A DNA stretch of 64,000 nt from Candidatus Bipolaricaulota bacterium. GTDB lineage: Bacteria > Bipolaricaulota > Bipolaricaulia > RBG-16-55-9 > DRXL01. The stretch spans positions 1-64,000 of the forward strand of contig CALLJK010000016.1 of assembly GCA_938091745.1 (NCBI GenBank), given 5' to 3'. A program made the translations under genes and the position numbers. The notes beneath the pieces are model-generated. The model was given only the letters and a program-made list of their open reading frames with translations, did not search any database and was not told where the DNA came from. This document shows, one piece after another, positions 43,590 through 53,345 of the stretch (the first letter of the stretch is position 1; every line of letters starts with the position of its first letter).

Positions 43590-44637
43590 GATCACGTTGG
43601 CTCTTGCTCTGTTTACTCTAGGGCTTGGACTGTGGGCAGGCTTGCTTCGCCTAGGCTGGGCACTCCCCGCTTTCAGGGCCCTTCCTATTGCCCACGGCTC
43701 GCTGATGATCTCAGGCTTTCTCGGAGCGCTCATCGGGCTGGAAAGAGCTGTGGCATTGCGTAAACCTTGGGGACACCTCGCACCGATCTTCGCTGTCTTT
43801 GGAACGTTATTGTGGGCGTTTGGTATTCTGTGGGGAGCGTGGGGAGCTTTCGCTGCGAGCATCGTGCTCAGCGCGCTCTATCTTGTCGCAGCGCGACAGC
43901 AGCTCTCTTGGTCTGGAGCAATCATGGGCACAGGGGCGCTCTGCTGGGGCGTGGGCAATCTCTTGTGGGCATGGGGAAGAAGCTTTGCCCAGATCACGCC
44001 GTGGTGGGCGGCGTTTTTGGTCCTCACGATCGTAGGGGAGCGCCTGGAGCTGGCACGGCTCCAAAAGCTTTCTGGCGTGACTCGCGTGCTCTTTGCCCTG
44101 AGCGTGATCCTCTTTGTGGGAGGGGTGCTCCTTGCTCTGGCGCATCGTGATCTTGGCGTGAGAGTCTCTTCTGTGGGGATGCTCGCGCTGGCACTCTGGC
44201 TCTTGCGATCCGATGTTGCGCGACGCACCGTGCAGCAGACGAGGCTTGTGCGCTATATCGCGATCACTCTTCTCTTGGGGTATCTTTGGCTGGGCATCGC
44301 GGGGATTTTGGGGGTGATCTGGGGCGGCGCTTCAGCTGGCCCTTACTATGACGCGCTCTGGCACGCGCTCTTGGTGGGCTTTGTCTTCTCCATGATCTTC
44401 GGTCACGCGCCGATTATATTTCCGGCGCTGCTGAAGCTCCGTATCCCCTTCTCCGCGAGTTTTTATGGTCCCCTAGCCCTGTTGCATCTCTCACTGATTG
44501 TGAGAGTCCTGAGCGATCTTGCGCCATGGGCCGCTGGACGGAGCTGGGGTGGACTGCTCAACGCCCTTGCAGTTCTCTTTTTCTTTGTCAACACAGCGCG
44601 GACAGCTCTCATCCACCGCCGCTCACTCCAGCGATGA
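43579..44637 (+). CDS. Polytopic membrane protein at the end of the nos operon (NnrS-like)
   Basis: 352 residues from ATG 43579, overlapping NosL by 11 bp. Eleven to twelve membrane segments span almost the whole length. Conserved-looking histidines sit in ALPIAHGSLMISGFLG, DALWHALLVGF and GHAPIIFPAL, which suggests heme or copper ligation in the membrane as in NnrS proteins, but clear NnrS homology is not certain. Its position and coupling imply a role in NO/N2O metabolism. The last 29 bases overlap a fumarase gene remnant on the other strand. Confidence 0.6.
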   Translation: MRAKITLALALFTLGLGLWAGLLRLGWALPAFRALPIAHGSLMISGFLGALIGLERAVALRKPWGHLAPIFAVFGTLLWAFGILWGAWGAFAASIVLSALYLVAARQQLSWSGAIMGTGALCWGVGNLLWAWGRSFAQITPWWAAFLVLTIVGERLELARLQKLSGVTRVLFALSVILFVGGVLLALAHRDLGVRVSSVGMLALALWLLRSDVARRTVQQTRLVRYIAITLLLGYLWLGIAGILGVIWGGASAGPYYDALWHALLVGFVFSMIFGHAPIIFPALLKLRIPFSASFYGPLALLHLSLIVRVLSDLAPWAAGRSWGGLLNALAVLFFFVNTARTALIHRRSLQR

Positions 44638-44752
44638 AGCCCCCTTGGGTCATCTTGCGCACGTCGAGCACTTCGTCGAGCTTTTCCGGGGTTAAAAGCT
44701 TCATCTCCAAGACGACTTCGCGGATCGTCTTCCCTTGGACCAGCGCTTGTAC
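44609..44752 (-). pseudogene. 3' remnant of a class II fumarase/aspartase gene
   Basis: On the minus strand, ending in TGA at 44609-44611, about 45 codons read GKTIREVVLEMKLLTPEKL, then a Leu-Asp pair and VRKMT, the FumC/AspA C-terminal domain. Everything upstream is missing and replaced at about 44750 by the lipoprotein remnant. No start codon or ribosome site. Confidence 0.65.
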
Positions 44753-44878
44753 GAGTGGGTGTATACAGTGACAGTAGAGCAATCAGGGTTGAGCAAGCTC
44801 GATGGTCTGGGGCGGGCAGCATACTTAGCAAACTCGACGGAGCTGACGCTGAGCACAGTCCTCGAAGTGAGCGAATAA
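44753..44878 (+). pseudogene. 3' remnant of a PKD-lipoprotein paralogue
   Basis: Forty-one codons ending in TAA (44876-44878) match the last 40 residues of the lipoprotein gene at 36262-36972 (EWVYTVTVEQSG, then GLGRAAYLANSTEL, LSTVLEV), about 80 % identical in bases. The 5' nine-tenths of the gene is absent. Confidence 0.8.
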
Positions 44879-44891
44879 GCAGAAAGAACTC

Positions 44892-45086
44892 TTATCGTCT
44901 ATTGGTCCAGCGGGCGACGACTTGACCACAGTGCGGACAGTACGTCACTTCTCCGCGATAGAAGCTTTTACAGTGCGGACATTGATGATATTCGCTGCCC
45001 TTCAAGCGAGCGAGCATAAAATAGCGCGCTCCCAAGAACAGCAATCCGCCAAAGATTACCAAGACTAGTAAAAAGCGCCAGCTCAT
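44892..45086 (-). CDS. Small membrane-anchored zinc-ribbon protein
   Basis: 64 residues. One N-terminal membrane segment (residues about 4-21) and two CxxC knuckles (CPHCKSFY, YCPHCGQ) forming a zinc ribbon. A promoter TTGTGC-17-TATGAT precedes it and places the transcript start within about 5 bases of the ATG. Function unknown. Confidence 0.7.
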   Translation of the reverse strand: MSWRFLLVLVIFGGLLFLGARYFMLARLKGSEYHQCPHCKSFYRGEVTYCPHCGQVVARWTNRR

Positions 45087-45097
45087 AGAGTATTATT

Positions 45098-45126
45098 ATC
45101 ATAGCTCATAAGAGGCCCTGGCACAA
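45098..45126 (-). promoter_or_regulatory. Promoter of the small zinc-ribbon gene
   Basis: TTGTGC (45121-45126), 17 bases, TATGAT (45098-45103) on the minus strand, 11 bases before the ATG. Confidence 0.55.
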
Positions 45127-45306
45127 GCTCGATGTCTGCTAACTAAGGTGATCAATTTCCCGCAAAATCTTTGGCGCGTCTCCCTAACGAACAAACCTTT
45201 GTCGCGCGCTCCATCTGACTATACGCCGTCGCATTGCCTCAGCGGTGCTGCGCCAAAATCCCCTTTAAATCAGAGTTCTCAGCAATTCTCCCCCCAACAC
45301 TTGGAC

Positions 45307-45344
45307 TTGACAACGCCCGGCGATCTCTGCTATGCTGTGGACAC
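45307..45344 (+). promoter_or_regulatory. Promoter of dnaA with a DnaA-box-like site
   Basis: TTGACA (45307-45312), 18 bases, TATGCT (45331-45336), overlapped by TGTGGACAC (45336-45344), 7 of 9 matches to a DnaA box. Autoregulation is possible. The 284-bp gap before dnaA shows no cluster of DnaA boxes. Confidence 0.5.
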
Positions 45345-45370
45345 CTACCAGCACCAGGGGTTAGCGAACA

Positions 45371-46441
45371 ATGCGATCAGAACAAGCTTCGCTTGACGAA
45401 AATCTGGCTGTTGTTCCGACGCTGCGCCCCGAGTATACGTTCACGCGTTTTGTCCGTGGCGAGAGCAATAGATTAGCATACGCTGCTTCCCTTGCGGTCG
45501 CGGAGAACCCCGCACGTGCGTATAACCCGCTCTTTATTTATAGCGCCTCAGGCTTGGGCAAGACGCACCTGCTCCATGCTATCGGCCATGAGATCGCGCG
45601 ACGCTCCCCGTGGCTCAAAATTCTCTATGTCACCTGCGAGCGCTTCGCGACCGAGTTCTATCGCGCGTTGCACGAGGGCAAGACCGCGCAGTTCCGAAAG
45701 GCTTACCGTACTGCAGATATTCTGTTATTAGATGACGTGCACTTCTTGCGCGAGAAAGCCGCCACCCAAGAAGAACTCTTTCACACGTTCAACGATCTCT
45801 ATCAACGGGGCAAGCAGATCGTGCTGACGTCGAACCGTCCTCCTGAAGCTCTGCCCCATCTCCATGAAGGTCTGATCTCGCGGTTTCGGTGGGGGCTGGT
45901 CGCGGATATCCAGCCGCCGGATCGAGCAACACGACTGGCGATCTTGCGCGCCAAAGCTGAAGAACTCCAGCTTGATCTCCCTCAGAACGTGCTCGAGTAC
46001 ATCGCGGAGCGGGTGCGCTCGAACGTGCGCGCCCTTGAGGGGGCGCTCGTGCGCTTGACCGCTACGCTCTCTCTCAACGGCCACGAGCTTTCCCCAGAAG
46101 CCCTGAAAGATTTGCTTCCCCCACCAGAGCGCCCTAAACTCCTCACGCCTGAGCGTATCAAGAGTGAAGTCGCGCGGTACTATCAGATCAGCGTTGAAGA
46201 TCTCGAGGGCGAGAGTCGGGAGCGGCGCGTCGTCTGCGCGCGCCAGATCGCGATCTATTTGGCACGCGAGTTGACCGATCATTCCTTTCCTGCACTAGGG
46301 ATGATCTTCGGTGGCCGTGATCACAGTACGGTCATGCACGCCTATCGCAAAGCGAAAGCCCTCGCTGAGAGTCCGCTCTTCTCCGGGGAGATCGCTCACT
46401 TGAAAGCCCAGCTCCTCGCATTGACCGAGCGAGCAGAGTAA
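45371..46441 (+). CDS. dnaA: Replication initiator DnaA lacking domains I-II
   Basis: 356 residues instead of about 440-470. It begins just before domain III (LRPEYTFTRFVRGESNRLAY). Walker A SASGLGKTHLL, Walker B ILLLDDVHFL, sensor motifs and the domain IV signature (ARELTDHSFPALG, GGRDHSTVMHAYR) are intact. The N-terminal domain that self-assembles and recruits helicase is absent, and there is no open frame upstream encoding it. It could still bind and open an origin, but helicase recruitment must differ. The next genes are recF and a DUF721 protein, without dnaN. Confidence 0.92.
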   Translation: MRSEQASLDENLAVVPTLRPEYTFTRFVRGESNRLAYAASLAVAENPARAYNPLFIYSASGLGKTHLLHAIGHEIARRSPWLKILYVTCERFATEFYRALHEGKTAQFRKAYRTADILLLDDVHFLREKAATQEELFHTFNDLYQRGKQIVLTSNRPPEALPHLHEGLISRFRWGLVADIQPPDRATRLAILRAKAEELQLDLPQNVLEYIAERVRSNVRALEGALVRLTATLSLNGHELSPEALKDLLPPPERPKLLTPERIKSEVARYYQISVEDLEGESRERRVVCARQIAIYLARELTDHSFPALGMIFGGRDHSTVMHAYRKAKALAESPLFSGEIAHLKAQLLALTERAE

Positions 46442-46453
46442 AATATCTTCGGG

Positions 46454-47524
46454 ATGAAGATCGAGCGTCTGGCGCTCTATAACTTTCGCAATCTCGCACC
46501 TACAGAGCTTGTCCCCGATGACAAGCTCAACCTCATCATTGGGCCAAACGCTGCGGGCAAGAGCAATCTCTGCGAAGCGATCTATTACGCTGCTAAAGGC
46601 TGGCTGCTCAAAGGCGAGCGCCAGCGCGACGTGATCACCTTCGGCCAGCACGAGACGGCGATTGAGCTCTCTGTGAACGGCGACCAGATCCGGGTGCATC
46701 TGAACGGACGAGCGCGCGCGAAAACTATCGAACTCAATCATGAGAAGAAGACCCAAAGTGAGCTGAGCACGCGCCTGCGTGCCCTGCTCTTCACCCCCGA
46801 CGAATTACAGATCATTAAGGGTCGTCCAGAGCAGCGTCGGCGCTTTCTCGATAGGAGCATTGCTGATCTCTCCCGTGAATATCGTCATGTTTTGCGCGAG
46901 TATGAACAAGCGCTCCAGCGCAAGAGCGCCCTGCTGCGTCAAGAAAACCCTGATCTCGAGGTTCTTGAAATCTTCAATCACGAGTTAATAGACCGTGGGA
47001 ACTGGCTTATCACAAAGCGACGCGAATATATGAGAGAGCTGAACAAGACTCTTCCCGAACGCTATCGAGCGATCTGCGGGCAGGAGAGCAAGCTCGTGTT
47101 GGTCTATGAAGGGTCTTCTGTTCCTCTGGCTCAGCTCATCCGAGATGCGACTTCTGAAGAGATCCGGCGCGGCATGGTGCTGGTCGGCCCGCACCGCGAC
47201 GATTTGCGCTTTGAGCTCGACGGCCACGACTTGAGACGCTTTGGCTCCCAAGGCGAACAGAAGTCTGCGCTCTGCGCGATCTTGCTCACCCAGCTCGATC
47301 TCTTCTATAAGCGCTTTGGGGATTACCCCGTATTGATCTTGGACGACGTGCTCTCGGAGCTTGATCGTCCCCGGCTCCAGCGGCTCTTGCAGCTCTTGCC
47401 CAAAGATATTCAGATCTTTCTCACCCACACTGTCACCGATATTGATGAGCTCTATCCTGAAGTGCGTGCGGCGGCTCGGCGCATCTTCTCGCTGGAGAAC
47501 GGTAAGCTCTCGGTGATCGTATGA
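46454..47524 (+). CDS. recF: DNA replication and repair protein RecF
   Basis: 356 residues, standard size. SMC-like ATPase: Walker A GPNAAGKSNL, signature FGSQGEQKSAL, Walker B LILDDVLSELD. It loads RecA at gaps with RecOR. A TAAAAT box overlapping the dnaA stop (46439-46444) lies 9 bases before the ATG, possibly an internal leaderless promoter. It overlaps the DUF721 gene by 4 bp. Confidence 0.95.
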   Translation: MKIERLALYNFRNLAPTELVPDDKLNLIIGPNAAGKSNLCEAIYYAAKGWLLKGERQRDVITFGQHETAIELSVNGDQIRVHLNGRARAKTIELNHEKKTQSELSTRLRALLFTPDELQIIKGRPEQRRRFLDRSIADLSREYRHVLREYEQALQRKSALLRQENPDLEVLEIFNHELIDRGNWLITKRREYMRELNKTLPERYRAICGQESKLVLVYEGSSVPLAQLIRDATSEEIRRGMVLVGPHRDDLRFELDGHDLRRFGSQGEQKSALCAILLTQLDLFYKRFGDYPVLILDDVLSELDRPRLQRLLQLLPKDIQIFLTHTVTDIDELYPEVRAAARRIFSLENGKLSVIV

Positions 47525-48057
47525 TCGAGCCTGCGCTGCTTGAGAAGGTGTTACGCAAGTACGGGCTGTTAGAGGGGTATCGTGAGCAGGAGCCTGCGCT
47601 CCTATGGGACCGTGTTGTTGGAGAAAGAATCTCACGGTTGGCGCGACCGATCTGGGTACACGAGGGTGTGCTCTTCGTCGCGGTGCCCAACCACGTTGTC
47701 CAGCACGAGTTCAGTGTGATGCGAGAAGAATTCAGAAAGAGACTCAATAGCGCCTTAGGGGCAGAGCGTGTGAAGGAGATTCGCTTTAGAGTCGAGAGCT
47801 TTCCAAAGCCGCGCTCGGCGCTCTCGCTCGACGCCATCGAGCTTAGCCCCGAAGAAGAACACGAGATCGAGCAGCTTGCTGCAGATCTCCCTGACCCGAC
47901 CTTGCGCTTGACCGTGATTCACCTTATGCAGAAAGCTAAGAAGATAGAAAAAGCACGACACCAGTTGGGCTGGAGGCCCTGCCCGCGGTGCGGCTTGCTC
48001 TGCGAAGAGCATTTCTGTCCAGTATGTGCGCAATCGTTTGAGGAGGGATCGCTGTGA
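47521..48057 (+). CDS. DUF721 (DciA-like) protein with C-terminal zinc ribbon
   Basis: 178 residues. The DUF721 region (residues about 5-90: LLWDRVVGERISRLARP, VAVPNHVVQHEF) corresponds to DciA, the helicase-loading factor that replaces DnaC in most bacteria. A helical middle is followed by a C-terminal zinc ribbon (CPRCGLLCEEHFCPVC). Placement after dnaA-recF fits replication. Because DnaA here lacks domain I, this protein is the natural candidate for bringing in the helicase (inference). Confidence 0.8.
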   Translation: MIEPALLEKVLRKYGLLEGYREQEPALLWDRVVGERISRLARPIWVHEGVLFVAVPNHVVQHEFSVMREEFRKRLNSALGAERVKEIRFRVESFPKPRSALSLDAIELSPEEEHEIEQLAADLPDPTLRLTVIHLMQKAKKIEKARHQLGWRPCPRCGLLCEEHFCPVCAQSFEEGSL

Positions 48058-49193
48058 GAATCGGGATCTTTACAGACACATTCACGCCGCAGATCAACGG
48101 TGTCACCAGTATTCTCCAAGAGTTAGATCGCGTGCTGACGCGTCAAGGCCATGAAGTTTATATCTTTGCTCCTGCGTACTTTCGCGCTCAACGAAACGAA
48201 AATGGCCGAGTCTTTCGGTTCCCGGCACTAACAGCATACTTTCACAAAGATAGTCGTATTGTCATCCCCTATGATCGTCGGGCGTTTGCTGTCTTTCCCA
48301 AGCTCGACGTCGTCTACAGCCACACCCCGGTCTCGATGGGGCTGTTAGCCCTCAAAGTCGCCCGAACATATGGGCTTCCCCATGTGCACACCTATCACAC
48401 GCTTTTTACGGAGTATCTGCACTATCTGCCCAGATTGATTCGTCCCACGCGACGCATGGCTGAGCGCATGAGCGCGGCGTTCTGTAACAGATGCGACGCG
48501 ATCACGACTCCATCCCAAGCCATGAAAGAAGAGCTCCTGCGCTATGGCGTCCACAAGCCCATCTATGTGCTCCCCTTCGGCGTGGATAGAGAGCCCTTCG
48601 AACACCCTGTGAGGATCGACGCGCGACGTGTTCTGGGGCTTGCCCCTGATGAGTTCTTCTTGCTCTACGCAGGGCGCCTGGGCACTGAAAAGAACCTGCA
48701 CTTTCTGCTTCGGGCGTTCCGCACACTCTTAGACCGTTGGCCAGGGCCACAACCTGTGCGGTTGGTGCTCGCCGGTGGTGGCCCGCATCAGCCGATCTTC
48801 GAGCAGTATGCCCATGAGCTGCAGCTTGGGGATCGCGTGATATTTACGGGGTTCATTCCTCGTGAGGATTTGGTCGATTACTATCGTGCTGCGGATTTAT
48901 TTGTCTTTGCTTCGAAGACCGAGACCCAAGGCTTGGTCTTAATGGAAGCGATGGCAGCAGGATTGCCGGCGGTCGCTGTGCGCGCCATGGGCGTCACCGA
49001 TGTGGTCTTCGATGGCGAGACGGGCATACTCGTCCCTGAAGATGAACAGATCTTTGCTCAGACAGTAATAGAGCTTCTGCAAGACGCGCAACGACGGAAG
49101 TGCCTAGCAGAAAACGCCAAGGAGCGTGCGTGGAGCATTCAGCAGTCGGTGGCCAAGCTGCTCGAAATCTTTGTTCAGCTGAAGAGACTCTAA
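48054..49193 (+). CDS. Family 4 glycosyltransferase (diacylglycerol glycosyltransferase-like)
   Basis: 379 residues, GT-B fold. N-terminal domain begins RIGIFTDTFTPQINGVTSIL, typical of alpha-monoglucosyl-diacylglycerol synthases and PimB-like enzymes. The C-terminal nucleotide-sugar site includes GRLGTEKNLHFLLRAF, VFASKTETQGLVLMEAMAAG with the conserved glutamates of the EX7E motif. It probably makes a membrane glycolipid. Overlaps the DUF721 gene by 4 bp. Confidence 0.85.
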   Translation: MRIGIFTDTFTPQINGVTSILQELDRVLTRQGHEVYIFAPAYFRAQRNENGRVFRFPALTAYFHKDSRIVIPYDRRAFAVFPKLDVVYSHTPVSMGLLALKVARTYGLPHVHTYHTLFTEYLHYLPRLIRPTRRMAERMSAAFCNRCDAITTPSQAMKEELLRYGVHKPIYVLPFGVDREPFEHPVRIDARRVLGLAPDEFFLLYAGRLGTEKNLHFLLRAFRTLLDRWPGPQPVRLVLAGGGPHQPIFEQYAHELQLGDRVIFTGFIPREDLVDYYRAADLFVFASKTETQGLVLMEAMAAGLPAVAVRAMGVTDVVFDGETGILVPEDEQIFAQTVIELLQDAQRRKCLAENAKERAWSIQQSVAKLLEIFVQLKRL

Positions 49194-49216
49194 ACGCATA
49201 CGGAAAGGAGGCACCA

Positions 49217-50170
49217 ATGGTGCGCATCGGTTTAGTAGTCTTGCTCATCGTCGGAATAGCGCAGGCCCCGATTGTCTTCGTCACGCAATGGGGCCAGCAA
49301 GGCAACAAACCTGGGCAGTTCAACACCCCAGAGGCCATCGCTGTAGACGCCCAGGGCAACGTCTACGTCGCGGACACGGAGAACCATCGTATTCAGAAGT
49401 TCGATTCAGATGGGAAATTTCTCGCTCAGTGGGGTTCCAAAGGGGCCAACAACGGGCAGTTCGAGAGCCCCGGTGGCATTGCTCTTGATAGCGAGGGGAA
49501 TATCTACGTTGCAGACACGTTCAACCATCGCATTCAGAAACTCGACAAAGCCGGAAAATTCTTAGCGAAGTGGGGCACACCGTGCGAGCTCTCATCAGGC
49601 AAAGGGTGTATCGATCCTGACGGGCCTGGCCCGCTTCAAGTAGGCGATGGGCAGTTTTACTTTCCCGTCGGCATCGCTTTTGATAAGGAGGGCAATCTTT
49701 ATGTCGCTGACGCATTCAACCATCGCGTGCAAAAGTTCAGCCCCACAGGGAAGTTCTTAGGGAAGTTTGGCATCTTCGGTTCAGAAGACGGGCAGTTCAA
49801 CGTCACCGCGGGTATCACTCTAGATGGCGATGGCAATATCTACGTCTCGGACAATAAAAACGACCGGGTGCAGAAATTTGACCCTACAGGGAAATTCTTG
49901 GGCAAATTCGGTGGCCCTGGCATAGCTGACGACCAGATGCGTAGGCCGTATCATCTTGCTATAGACAAATTCAATCGCATCTATGTTACGGACCAAGGGC
50001 ACAACCGCATCCAAGCCTTTGACCCAACAGGAAAGCTCGTGTTTGCCTGGGGCAAGGAAGGGAACGCTCCTGGCGAGTTTCAGAATCCAAGGGGCATCGC
50101 GATTGTCGGGAACTTTATCTATATCGCTGATTCGGATAACCATCGCGTGCAGAAGTTTGCGCTGCGCTAA
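49217..50170 (+). CDS. Secreted NHL-repeat (beta-propeller) protein
   Basis: 317 residues from ATG 49217, preceded by GAAAGGAGG; longer in-frame starts lie inside the glycosyltransferase gene. A signal peptide (VRIGLVVLLIVGIAQA) leads into six NHL repeats of about 45-50 residues, each with the pattern GxFxxPxGIAxDxxGNxYVADxxNHRIQKF. One repeat has an inserted loop with two cysteines (CELSSGKGC). A six-bladed propeller for protein or ligand binding outside the cytoplasm is expected. No enzyme function assigned. Confidence 0.88.
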   Translation: MVRIGLVVLLIVGIAQAPIVFVTQWGQQGNKPGQFNTPEAIAVDAQGNVYVADTENHRIQKFDSDGKFLAQWGSKGANNGQFESPGGIALDSEGNIYVADTFNHRIQKLDKAGKFLAKWGTPCELSSGKGCIDPDGPGPLQVGDGQFYFPVGIAFDKEGNLYVADAFNHRVQKFSPTGKFLGKFGIFGSEDGQFNVTAGITLDGDGNIYVSDNKNDRVQKFDPTGKFLGKFGGPGIADDQMRRPYHLAIDKFNRIYVTDQGHNRIQAFDPTGKLVFAWGKEGNAPGEFQNPRGIAIVGNFIYIADSDNHRVQKFALR

Positions 50171-50178
50171 TGCGTTGT

Positions 50179-50207
50179 TTGCGAGTGCAGACCCTCATCG
50201 TTAGAAT
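50179..50207 (+). promoter_or_regulatory. Promoter of hslVU
   Basis: TTGCGA (50179-50184), 17 bases, TAGAAT (50202-50207). The GTG start of hslV is at 50214, 6 bases after the -10, so a leaderless transcript is predicted. Confidence 0.6.
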
Positions 50208-50213
50208 AGCTCT

Positions 50214-50762
50214 GTGAGCACGTACATACACGGTACGACTATTTTAGCGATTCGCTCGGCGCAGGAGCGCCGCGCGGTGATCGCTTCTGATGGCCAGGCA
50301 ACGCTCAATAATGTTGTGCTGAAGAGCACCGCCAAGAAGGTCCGCAAAATCTATAACGATCAAGTCTTGGTGGGGTTTGCCGGGGCGACCGCGGATGCGA
50401 TCACGCTCTTTGAGCGCTTCGAGAACAAACTCAAAGAGTTCGGCGGCAACTTAAAACGCGCTGCCGTCGAACTGACGAAAGATTGGCGCACGGATAGAGT
50501 CTTGCGACGCTTAGAAGCCATGATGGCCGTAGTCAATTCTGAGGCGTTGTTGCTCATCTCCGGTGCGGGTGACGTCATCGAGCCTGACGACGAGATGGTC
50601 GGCCTGGGCTCTGGGGGGGCGTATGCGCTCGCTGCAGCCAAAGCCCTGCGACAGAATACGAAACTCCCCATCGACGAGATCGCTCGCAAGGCTTTGGAGA
50701 TCGCGGGATCGCTCGATATCTATACGAATCAACACATCTCGATCGAGACGCTGGAGTGGTGA
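50214..50762 (+). CDS. hslV: ATP-dependent protease HslV peptidase subunit
   Basis: 182 residues from GTG 50214. Self-processing after IHG exposes Thr8 as catalytic N-terminus (TTILAIR). SDGQATL and KKVRKIY match HslV. There is a 2-residue insertion before the conserved Asp relative to Escherichia coli HslV. Forms a two-ring chamber capped by HslU. It is present in the same genome as a 20S proteasome, which is rare. Confidence 0.95.
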   Translation: MSTYIHGTTILAIRSAQERRAVIASDGQATLNNVVLKSTAKKVRKIYNDQVLVGFAGATADAITLFERFENKLKEFGGNLKRAAVELTKDWRTDRVLRRLEAMMAVVNSEALLLISGAGDVIEPDDEMVGLGSGGAYALAAAKALRQNTKLPIDEIARKALEIAGSLDIYTNQHISIETLEW

Positions 50763-50765
50763 ACG

Positions 50766-52160
<1,395 letters not shown>

Positions 52161-52184
52161 AAATCTTCCGCTGCGGAGGTAGAC

Positions 52185-52793
52185 GTGAGACTCTCTGACC
52201 TTGTGGGCGCTCTCTATTTGGGAGCGATTACGGCGTTCATCGTCTTTCAGAACGAGCTCTTTATCCGGCTGACAGAGACATATCCCTATCCGATGGGGTT
52301 TGCCAAGATCGCGCTTTTAGCGACATTTGGAGAGTGTTTGAGACATCGCTTGACAACAGGGCATTGGATCCCCGATAAGATAGCTGTGCGGGTTCTCGTC
52401 TGGGGGGTCTTTGGGCTGTGGTTCACGGCGGCGTTTCCGTTTGTTGCCGGTGGAGTTCAAGCGATCTCGGAAAATCACTTATGGGTTCCGGCCAATCCGT
52501 TCTGGATGAGCGTGTGGATCAATCTCATTGGGGGCTATGCGTTCTTCATGATGTTCACGCACTATTGGATCGACACGATGATTGTTCAGGGATTTTGCTG
52601 GCCCTGGGAGGTCTTAGGCAAGCCAGAGACGCATCGCTGGGCCAAGATCGTCTTTATCTCGCTCATTCTGTTTTGGATTCCCGCTCATACGATAACGTTC
52701 TCGTTACCGCCAGCGTTGCGCGTCACTAGTGCAGCGTATCTCTCTATCGCGCTTGGGGTGATTCTTTCGTGTGCTGCTCGGCGGGGGCGTTAA
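52185..52793 (+). CDS. Hypothetical five-segment membrane protein
   Basis: 202 residues from GTG 52185. Membrane segments near 7-25, 68-90, 105-128, 148-165 and 175-195. Conserved-looking aromatic and proline residues (WVPANPFWMSVWINL, FTHYWIDT) resemble proteins related to Mpv17/PMP22 by pattern but I cannot confirm the family. The ribosome site GGAGG is 7 bases upstream. The 3' end overlaps pth on the other strand by 50 bp. Confidence 0.6.
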   Translation: MRLSDLVGALYLGAITAFIVFQNELFIRLTETYPYPMGFAKIALLATFGECLRHRLTTGHWIPDKIAVRVLVWGVFGLWFTAAFPFVAGGVQAISENHLWVPANPFWMSVWINLIGGYAFFMMFTHYWIDTMIVQGFCWPWEVLGKPETHRWAKIVFISLILFWIPAHTITFSLPPALRVTSAAYLSIALGVILSCAARRGR

Positions 52794-53334
52794 ATCTGTT
52801 CATTACTGTCTCAATGTCTGTTTGTATAAAGCACTCTATCGCATTGGCCGCGCGGGTTAAGATTTCCGGCAGTCTCGCTTGCTCTTCTTGAGTAAACTCA
52901 CCCAAGACGTAGTCGATTAAATCTGACAAGGGTTGCTCTGTCCCAATCCCGATGCGCAGTCGGGGAATCTCTTCGGTCTGGAGCTCGGCAAGAACAGATT
53001 CCATACCGTGATGGCCTCCGGCGCTGCCGCGCTTGCGCACCCGCAGCTTCCCAAAAGGAATCGCATAGTCATCGTAGACAATGAGACACTCTTGCGGCGT
53101 CACCGGGTAGCGTTCGCAGATCTCTTTCACGGCGATCCCGCTCACGTTCATATAGACCAACGGTTCGACGATGAGGGCGAGGTCACTCAGACGATAGACG
53201 ACTGAAAAATCGTTCTCTGTTCTGGGTAGCTGAGGGCAGCGTTCAAGGAACGAGCGCACGGCCAGACGGCCTATATTGTGGCGCGTGCGCTCGTAGTGTC
53301 TCCCTGGGTTGCCTAAGCCAATGACGGCCTTCAC
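52744..53334 (-). CDS. pth: Peptidyl-tRNA hydrolase
   Basis: 196 residues. GLGNPGRHYERTRHNIG carries the catalytic His region; YDDYAIPFGKLRVRKRGSAGGHHGMESV contains the catalytic Asp and tRNA contacts (shown here only in part: RVRKRGSAGGHHG). It recycles peptidyl-tRNA released from stalled ribosomes. It is 11 bp downstream of the L25 gene, a common pairing (prs-rplY-pth). Confidence 0.95.
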   Translation of the reverse strand: MKAVIGLGNPGRHYERTRHNIGRLAVRSFLERCPQLPRTENDFSVVYRLSDLALIVEPLVYMNVSGIAVKEICERYPVTPQECLIVYDDYAIPFGKLRVRKRGSAGGHHGMESVLAELQTEEIPRLRIGIGTEQPLSDLIDYVLGEFTQEEQARLPEILTRAANAIECFIQTDIETVMNRFNAPAEQHTKESPQAR

Positions 53335-53345
53335 AGTAATTATTT

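Noticed and set aside
45087..45370. Chromosome origin next to dnaA
   Set aside because: Only one weak DnaA-box-like site and no AT-rich unwinding tract were seen.
45148..45396. 82-codon frame before dnaA
   Set aside because: No similarity, serine/proline-rich composition typical of a shadow frame, overlaps the dnaA promoter.
49217..50170. Tandem DNA repeat or CRISPR-like array
   Set aside because: Repetition is at protein level (NHL blades) with diverged bases; no CRISPR array was seen anywhere.
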